Shown here: one piece after another, positions 5,891 through 6,300 of the stretch
How the letters are laid out: each line of letters opens with the position of its first letter
Numbering within the stretch: position 1 is the first letter of the stretch
Origin: Deltaproteobacteria bacterium
GTDB lineage: Bacteria; Desulfobacterota; Desulfobacteria; Desulfobacterales; JAUVKB01
DNA: 6,300 nucleotides
Reading direction: 5' to 3'
Assembly (NCBI GenBank): GCA_030596405.1
Contig: JAUVKB010000129.1
Location: 1-6,300 of the forward strand
Notes under the pieces: generated by a model
Database searches by the model: none
What the model was told of the DNA's origin: nothing
What the model saw: the letters and a program-made list of their open reading frames with translations, nothing else
Program-made: the position numbers and the translations under genes

Positions 5891-6300
5891 ATGAATCCAG
5901 TTGATATTATTACAGAATTTTATAATCCCGGCTCAAAAACGTTTAATATTTTAATTCAACATGGAAAACTTGTCGCCAAAAAAGCGGCAGATGCCGCCAA
6001 AAAAGCGGCCCATCTGAATCCGGATATCTGTTTTATCATGGAAGCCGCCATGCTGCACGACATAGGCATTTTTTTAACCGATACGCCGGAACTGGGCTGC
6101 ACCGGCAAGCACCCTTATGTCTGCCACGGATACCTTGGAAGGGAACTTCTTGAAAAAAAAGGTTTTTTTAAACATGCTCTTGTATGTGAACGGCATGTTG
6201 GTACAGGCATATCATTAAAAGATATCAAGCGCTATGATCTTCCCCTTCCCGAGCGGGACATGCTTCCTCTTTCCATAGAGGAACAGATTGTTTGCTATGC
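5891..6300 (+). CDS. HD-domain (HDIG) metal-dependent phosphohydrolase family protein, 3' truncated by window
   Basis: ATG 5891 is the first start codon after the prfB stop, 18 bp downstream and in the same frame; the frame stays open to the window end (136 residues visible). The HD-superfamily metal ligands are visible in order: H24 (LIQHGKLV), the H56-D57 pair in MLHDIG, H79 (VCHGYLG) and H102 (ERHVGTG). The final Asp expected after QIVCY at 132-136 would lie just past the window edge. Such proteins use two divalent metals to hydrolyse phosphate esters, often of nucleotides. The substrate of this one cannot be told from sequence. Its SD is weak (only AAG at 5882), so expression may depend on coupling to prfB. 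Position after lnt-prfB suggests a housekeeping role, but that is inference. Confidence 0.88.
   Translation, partial: MNPVDIITEFYNPGSKTFNILIQHGKLVAKKAADAAKKAAHLNPDICFIMEAAMLHDIGIFLTDTPELGCTGKHPYVCHGYLGRELLEKKGFFKHALVCERHVGTGISLKDIKRYDLPLPERDMLPLSIEEQIVCY
5974..6009 (+). repeat. In-frame 21-bp-period duplication within the HD-domain gene
   Basis: CGCCAAAAAAGCGGC occurs at 5974-5988 and 5995-6009. The two copies are 21 bp apart and encode the heptad-spaced helix AKKAADAAKKAA (residues 29-40) just after the first metal-ligand His. It looks like a small tandem duplication, or convergent codon use in an Ala/Lys-rich helix. Confidence 0.65.

Overview
The window looks like ordinary chromosome from a Gram-negative, probably anaerobic bacterium of the Desulfobacterota (former Deltaproteobacteria) type. 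This placement is an inference. It rests on lnt, which needs an outer-membrane lipoprotein system, on a stand-alone archaeal-type FMN glutamate synthase with an N-terminal Cys4 motif, on a RecA-like/XRE/cupin regulator, and on the AT-rich intergenic DNA. No mobile element, CRISPR array, tRNA or rRNA was seen.

Layout. (1) 1-1116 (+): 3' part of a regulator with a RecA/KaiC-like ATPase remnant, an XRE helix-turn-helix and a C-terminal cupin; its start lies before the window. (2) 1117-1185: convergent gap with a terminator-like hairpin. (3) 1186-2838 (-): 550-aa FMN-binding glutamate synthase family protein. (4) 2839-3186: a regulatory intergenic region between divergent genes. (5) 3187-4767 (+): lnt, apolipoprotein N-acyltransferase. 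(6) 4771-5872 (+): prfB, peptide chain release factor 2, with a programmed +1 frameshift at codon 24. (7) 5891-6300 (+): 5' part of an HD-domain phosphohydrolase gene that runs off the window. lnt, prfB and the HD gene are closely spaced (3 and 18 bp) and probably form one operon; the prfB ribosome binding site lies inside the last codons of lnt.

The most interesting element is the 5' leader of the glutamate synthase gene on the minus strand. After a good sigma-70 promoter (TTGACA, 18 bp, TAAAAT) it carries two small hairpins with hexanucleotide loops AAAGGC and AAAGAC. Both have A at loop position 1 and G at position 4, the signature of RNA targets of ANTAR antiterminator proteins. The second hairpin shares bases with the 5' arm of a strong intrinsic terminator that ends about 42 nt before the start codon, so the two folds exclude each other. 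I read this as an ANTAR-controlled attenuator coupling glutamate synthase to a nitrogen signal; the cognate ANTAR protein is not in the window. The same region holds a 15-bp direct repeat, with one copy in the promoter spacer and one between the two hairpins, and a 9-bp inverted repeat around the promoter.

The other notable element is the RF2 frameshift. The prfB coding region has to be read as 4771-4839 joined to 4841-5872 to give a 366-aa protein.
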